From the NCBI GenBank assembly GCA_029263035.1, contig JAJCYF010000230.1, positions 1 through 15,711 on the forward strand: a stretch of 15,711 bases of DNA. The letters are read 5' to 3'. Every line of letters begins with the position of its first letter. Within the stretch, counting starts at the first letter, position 1. Shown here piece by piece: positions 12,822 to 15,711 of this stretch. The notes under the pieces were generated by a model, which worked only from the letters and a program-made list of their open reading frames with translations, was not told the origin of the DNA and ran no database searches. A program made the translations under genes and the position numbers. This stretch comes from Actinomycetes bacterium. GTDB lineage: Bacteria; Actinomycetota; CADDZG01; JAHWKV01.

Positions 12822-13079
12822 CTAACTGGAGGCCGATGCCGTTTTCCTCTCGTCAAGCCAGCGAGAAATATCGGCCGGATCGAAGCGCAGGTGGCGGCCG
12901 ATTCGAATTGCAGCGGGCCCCTCCCCGCGGTGTCGCCACCCGTAGATGGTGGCGACTGGAACCTGGAGGAGCTCAGCCAGTTCCTTGACGCACAGCAAGC
13001 GAACTGGCCGGGATTCTGGTTGTTCATCTAGACGCCTCGAGCCTGTTTTGCTTCGGTCATGCCGATCTCCTGACTTCAC
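12822..13079 (-). CDS. Excisionase / MerR-like helix-turn-helix protein (Xis)
   Basis: A small DNA-binding protein of the HTH_17/excisionase class, which bends attachment-site DNA and steers a tyrosine integrase toward excision. The domain spans about 29-80 of the 85 aa: LLCVKELAELLQVPVATIY, then GWRHRGEGPAAIRIGRHLRF and DISRWLDE. The start is taken as GTG 13079 because it overlaps the upstream stop as GTGA, matching the ATGA overlap one gene earlier. A TTG at 13091 is also in frame. A separate ATG at 13060 has a good AGGAG but opens a 10-codon frame in another phase. The first 28 residues are basic and non-conserved. It lies 78 bp before the integrase. Confidence 0.82.
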   Translation of the reverse strand: MKSGDRHDRSKTGSRRLDEQPESRPVRLLCVKELAELLQVPVATIYGWRHRGEGPAAIRIGRHLRFDPADISRWLDERKTASASS

Positions 13080-13465
13080 TGTCCGGGCCAACCAGAAGAC
13101 GGTCTAGTTCGCGCTTCATCCACTGACGCTGCCGAATCGTACGACGTGACACTGACATTGCTGGCCGCGCTCTTGGGCCTTGCGTTGGTTGAAAGGTACT
13201 GTCTCAATTCATCAGTGCTGAAATCTCTGGGAGCAAACAGGTGCTCGTTCTCCAGTGGAAGCCAAATCGAGTCCGGCGGACGGCCAAGATGCCGGGGGAA
13301 GAAGGAGATGGCCACCATCAGGTGCGGTTGAAGCTTCGCCCGGGTGAATCGCTCGCCCCTGGAGCCGGGAAAGCAGAACGGCAGCAGCCTAGACGGAGGC
13401 AGAGGTGTGACCTCCTCGTATTCGATCATCCCTGCTCCCAAGCCGTGTCGCGTCGTACTCATCAT
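13076..13465 (-). CDS. Small protein resembling the C-terminus of the replication-relaxation protein
   Basis: 129 aa from ATG 13465, overlapping the upstream stop as ATGA and ending in GTGA overlap with the excisionase, so three genes are coupled. Residues about 25-90 align by eye to the last 60 residues of the neighbouring replication-relaxation protein. LLPFCFPGSRGERFTRAKL matches LLLFCFPDNRREASARKAL, and both have a later D-x-W-L-x-L. The DNA also agrees near 13365-13387 and 13619-13640. The winged-helix N-terminal part is absent. The tail (about 95-129) is Ser/Arg-rich and probably disordered. It may be a partial duplication kept as a small accessory protein, or a decaying fragment. A second ATG at 13462 is an equally good start. 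Confidence 0.6.
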   Translation of the reverse strand: MMSTTRHGLGAGMIEYEEVTPLPPSRLLPFCFPGSRGERFTRAKLQPHLMVAISFFPRHLGRPPDSIWLPLENEHLFAPRDFSTDELRQYLSTNARPKSAASNVSVTSYDSAASVDEARTRPSSGWPGQ

Positions 13466-14268
13466 GGCCGGATCTCCGTCAGGCACGCCCGTTTGTTCGA
13501 TCCCAAGGTAAGCCAGTTGTCGCCCAGGGGATCGGTGCTGTGTCGGTCCATGGTGGTGCTGGCGATGGTTATGCCGCACGGCAGCAGGGCCTTGCGGGCA
13601 GACGCCTCCCGACGATTGTCCGGGAAGCAGAACAGCAGCAGTTCAGGTGCTCCGCGGACCAGCGAGGCCTGCCGGTAGCCGGGCAGCTTCTTGGCGAGCT
13701 TGGAGGGGCTCTCGGTGCCTTGGTCCAGCTCCAGGAAGAACCGAACCCTATGCCCGGCGCCCTCGAGCTGGCCGAGGGCGTCGGGGAGTACGATCTGTCC
13801 CCAGCGGCGGCGAACCCGGTCCTCGCTCCACCAGTGGGTTACCCGCAGATCTTGCGATTGCCGGCATCGGTGGATCAGGCGGGTGAAGAAGGTGTTCAGG
13901 GCGACCAGGTGGCTCAGGCGGGGGCTGTAGGCGATTCGTACCAGCCGGTCCTTGGCGAGCTTGAGATCTTTCAGCTCCACCGCCAGCTCGGCGGCTACCA
14001 CCTGAGCGCCAAGATCGCCGAGCAGAAAGTGAAACGGGTAACTGCCCACTTCCGAGGCTGGGCGGAACCGCTGTACTACTCCGTGCTGATAGAGCTTTAG
14101 AAGCCGACGCTCGGTTACCCGCTGGGAGTCGAAGTGCAGATCGGTCAGCTGGCTGGTGGTCAAGACCTTGTGTTCGTACAGATCCATGCAGATCCGGCGA
14201 TCTCTTAATGTGAGAAAGGAAGCTGCTTGCAGCGCATTTTTACTTTGTGGATGCCTATGCATCCACAA
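13462..14268 (-). CDS. Replication-relaxation family protein
   Basis: A 268-aa protein of the actinobacterial replication-relaxation family, found on integrative elements and plasmids and thought to act in replication or transfer initiation. It has a winged-helix N-terminal part (FLTLRDRRICMDLYEHKVL, SQLTDLHF, RRLLKLYQHGVVQRFRP), a middle region SPRLSHLVALNTFF, and the nuclease-like core with FFLELDQGTESPSKLAKKL and a GYRQAS stretch, then LLLFCFPDNR. The start is TTG 14268 with AGGA upstream, or ATG 14262; both lie inside a 14-bp inverted repeat. It follows the TraG-like gene by 29 bp and overlaps the next gene by ATGA. The biochemical role of the family is poorly known. Confidence 0.8.
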   Translation of the reverse strand: MWMHRHPQSKNALQAASFLTLRDRRICMDLYEHKVLTTSQLTDLHFDSQRVTERRLLKLYQHGVVQRFRPASEVGSYPFHFLLGDLGAQVVAAELAVELKDLKLAKDRLVRIAYSPRLSHLVALNTFFTRLIHRCRQSQDLRVTHWWSEDRVRRRWGQIVLPDALGQLEGAGHRVRFFLELDQGTESPSKLAKKLPGYRQASLVRGAPELLLFCFPDNRREASARKALLPCGITIASTTMDRHSTDPLGDNWLTLGSNKRACLTEIRP

Positions 14269-14272
14269 AGTA
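14241..14272. repeat. 14-bp perfect inverted repeat at the replication-relaxation start
   Basis: Arms TACTTTGTGGATGC (14241-14254) and GCATCCACAAAGTA (14259-14272) pair perfectly around CTAT. The repeat covers both candidate start codons of the gene. In mRNA it would form a strong hairpin hiding the start. In DNA it could be an operator or a cruciform recognition site for replication or transfer initiation. Confidence 0.85.
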
Positions 14273-14297
14273 GTCCTGGGAGCGATCCGACCACCCG

Positions 14298-15711
14298 TCA
14301 GCGCTGTTTTCCCCGTGAAACCGGTACCGGCCGGTGGTCGAGTCTTAGGGCGACCGGGGGTTCGTCAACCGGTTCGTCCACCCATTCGTCCCCCAACTCA
14401 CCAATGCGATTTCGCAGTTTTGCGTCGACCTGGGACCGGGGGACCCCGAAGTTGTGGGCGGCCTCGTCGCGGGCCTCTGTAGCTCTTTGTGCGATCTCGG
14501 GTTCCAGCGGCTCTGTCCTGAAGGTAAATGCCGGGCCGTGGGCCCCATTGATGCACGGTCGGCAGGCCGCCTGAAACGCCTCCAGGTTGGCCAGGTCGTA
14601 GTCGGAGAGCTGGGGAGCGAAGTGCTTGGCGAGCACCGACGCGTCGTCGGGCGAGGTGGCGAAGGTCACCTTGGTCCGGGCGTTGGCGGCCAGCGCATCG
14701 CGGATGTTGGGGGTGAGCTGGCCCATGTGTTGGTGGGCCAGCACCAGGCCGAGCCCGTATCCCCGGGCCTCTGCCAGCAGGTCTTCAAAGGAGCGGGGCA
14801 ACGCCAGGTAGTTGTGCATCTCGTCGACGTACAGGCCCACCGGCGACCGATCCCGCTCGGCACGCCGGGCCCGCTGCATGCAGACCTGCCAGACCCGGGC
14901 CACGATGAAGGCGCCGAGTACCCGGCTGGTCTCCTCGCCGATGGTGCCTTTGGGGACCCGTACCAGCAAAAGGCCGCCCGAGTCGATCAGCTTTCCCACG
15001 TCGAGCTTGGGGTCCGACTGCCCTACGATCGCCCGCACCGGTCCCCTAAGCAGGAATGCCCGCAACTTGTTCATCAAGGGCCCGATGTTGGTAGCCCGCT
15101 GTGGGCCGAGCTGCTCGAACCAGTCCCAGAACAGGTTGACGTCGCCGATGTTTCTGAACCGGGAAGGGTCGCTGCGGACCTGGGCACGAAACTCATCGTT
15201 GGTGAGCAGTGCCCCGACGTCGGCCAGGGTGGCTCCGGGGACCTGGGTCAGGGTCAGGCAGGCGCAGCGCATGATGTCGTCGCTGCGGGCTCCCCAGGCG
15301 TCGGCGTAGATCCGCCTGAAGACGCTGACGATCTGGTCAACCACTAAGTCGGGGTCCTCTCCCGACAGCACGTTCAGGCCGACCGCCACCTCCGGGTCGT
15401 CGGGATCGAACAGGCAGGTGCGCCCGATGGCCTGTTTGGGAAGGCGCTCGACGATCGAGTTGACCAGGTCACCCTTGGGATCGATCACCACCGCCGCCCG
15501 TCCGGCTTCAGCATCGGCGAGGACCATCTGGGCTATCAGCGTCGACTTGCCGGTTCCGGTCTCGCCCACCAGGTGAACGTGGTGGGCGGCGTCGGGCACC
15601 GCCAGGGCAACCTTTCGTGTGTATCCGGGGTGGTCGGCCGAGCCGAGGGGCTTGCCGACCTCAGGAAGATCCCGGGGGGGAGCCACAGTCCGCGCCCGCG
15701 CCCGCTGCAGG
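14298..15711 (-). CDS. TraG/VirD4-like type IV conjugative transfer ATPase (5' end outside window)
   Basis: A hexameric-type ATPase of the VirD4/TraG/HerA class, the coupling protein that delivers DNA to a membrane channel. Counting from GTG 15686, Walker A is GETGTGKST (41-49), the family's VVIDPKGDLV is at 66-75, Walker B is VGLYVDE (283-289), and the RecA-like sensor region is GLGLVLAHQHMGQL (311-324). The C-terminal 80 residues are acidic and variable. No membrane segment is present in the visible part. The frame stays open to the right edge with an Arg/Ala-rich stretch before the GTG, so the true start is probably outside and the N-terminal region is missing. It heads the transfer, replication and integration module. 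Confidence 0.85.
   Translation of the reverse strand, partial: LQRARARTVAPPRDLPEVGKPLGSADHPGYTRKVALAVPDAAHHVHLVGETGTGKSTLIAQMVLADAEAGRAAVVIDPKGDLVNSIVERLPKQAIGRTCLFDPDDPEVAVGLNVLSGEDPDLVVDQIVSVFRRIYADAWGARSDDIMRCACLTLTQVPGATLADVGALLTNDEFRAQVRSDPSRFRNIGDVNLFWDWFEQLGPQRATNIGPLMNKLRAFLLRGPVRAIVGQSDPKLDVGKLIDSGGLLLVRVPKGTIGEETSRVLGAFIVARVWQVCMQRARRAERDRSPVGLYVDEMHNYLALPRSFEDLLAEARGYGLGLVLAHQHMGQLTPNIRDALAANARTKVTFATSPDDASVLAKHFAPQLSDYDLANLEAFQAACRPCINGAHGPAFTFRTEPLEPEIAQRATEARDEAAHNFGVPRSQVDAKLRNRIGELGDEWVDEPVDEPPVALRLDHRPVPVSRGKQR

Noticed and set aside
13028..13060. Ten-codon frame (MTEAKQARGV) with a good AGGAG before the excisionase domain
   Set aside because: It is out of phase with the excisionase frame and ends before the domain; the GTGA overlap gives a better start. 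It could be an old start lost by an indel, but nothing proves that.
14454..15347. Plus-strand frame of 297 codons
   Set aside because: It is antisense to the TraG-like ATPase with clear Walker motifs; long antisense frames are common at this GC content.

Overview
The window is high-GC DNA that looks actinobacterial. The signs are an InhA-type enoyl reductase, a luciferase-like family oxidoreductase of a kind common in F420-using actinobacteria, NrdR, several TTG or GTG starts, and a replication-relaxation plus TraG-like gene pair typical of actinobacterial mobile elements. Species cannot be named from the sequence alone. The window splits into a chromosomal half (about 1-5008) and an accessory half (about 5009-15711) that begins at the 3' end of a tRNA-Gly gene.

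Chromosomal half. A leftward gene series runs from 3792 to 1: a putative peptide-chaperone-like protein, a luciferase-like oxidoreductase, a six-repeat beta-propeller lipoprotein, fabI/inhA-like enoyl-ACP reductase, a small hypothetical gene and the first 17 codons of an exported protein. The propeller and fabI genes overlap by one base (TAATG). Divergent from these are nrdR and dut, which overlap as TTGA; both concern deoxynucleotide supply. A tRNA-Gly(GCC) with an encoded CCA follows dut.

Accessory half. I read it as one end of an integrated mobile element. Reading leftward from the right edge, a TraG/VirD4-like ATPase (open at the window edge), a replication-relaxation protein, a small protein resembling the C-terminus of that protein, an excisionase and a tyrosine integrase form a core module. 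The three middle genes are joined by ATGA and GTGA overlaps, and the integrase has a strong Shine-Dalgarno. A 14-bp perfect inverted repeat covers the start of the replication-relaxation gene. Cargo lies between the integrase and the tRNA: an AbiEi-type antitoxin whose AbiEii partner is cut to 30 codons, and a large uncharacterised zinc-ribbon and PD-(D/E)XK nuclease-like protein interrupted by in-frame stop codons. Next comes a small gene split by a complete IS21-family element (5314-7788) with a 6-bp target duplication. Removing the IS and one copy of the duplication restores an 89-codon frame.

Overall, the conjugation and integration genes look intact, while every cargo system between the integrase and the tRNA carries damage: nonsense codons, a truncated toxin and an IS insertion. 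The most interesting object is the large nuclease-like protein, a candidate defence protein of a family I cannot name.
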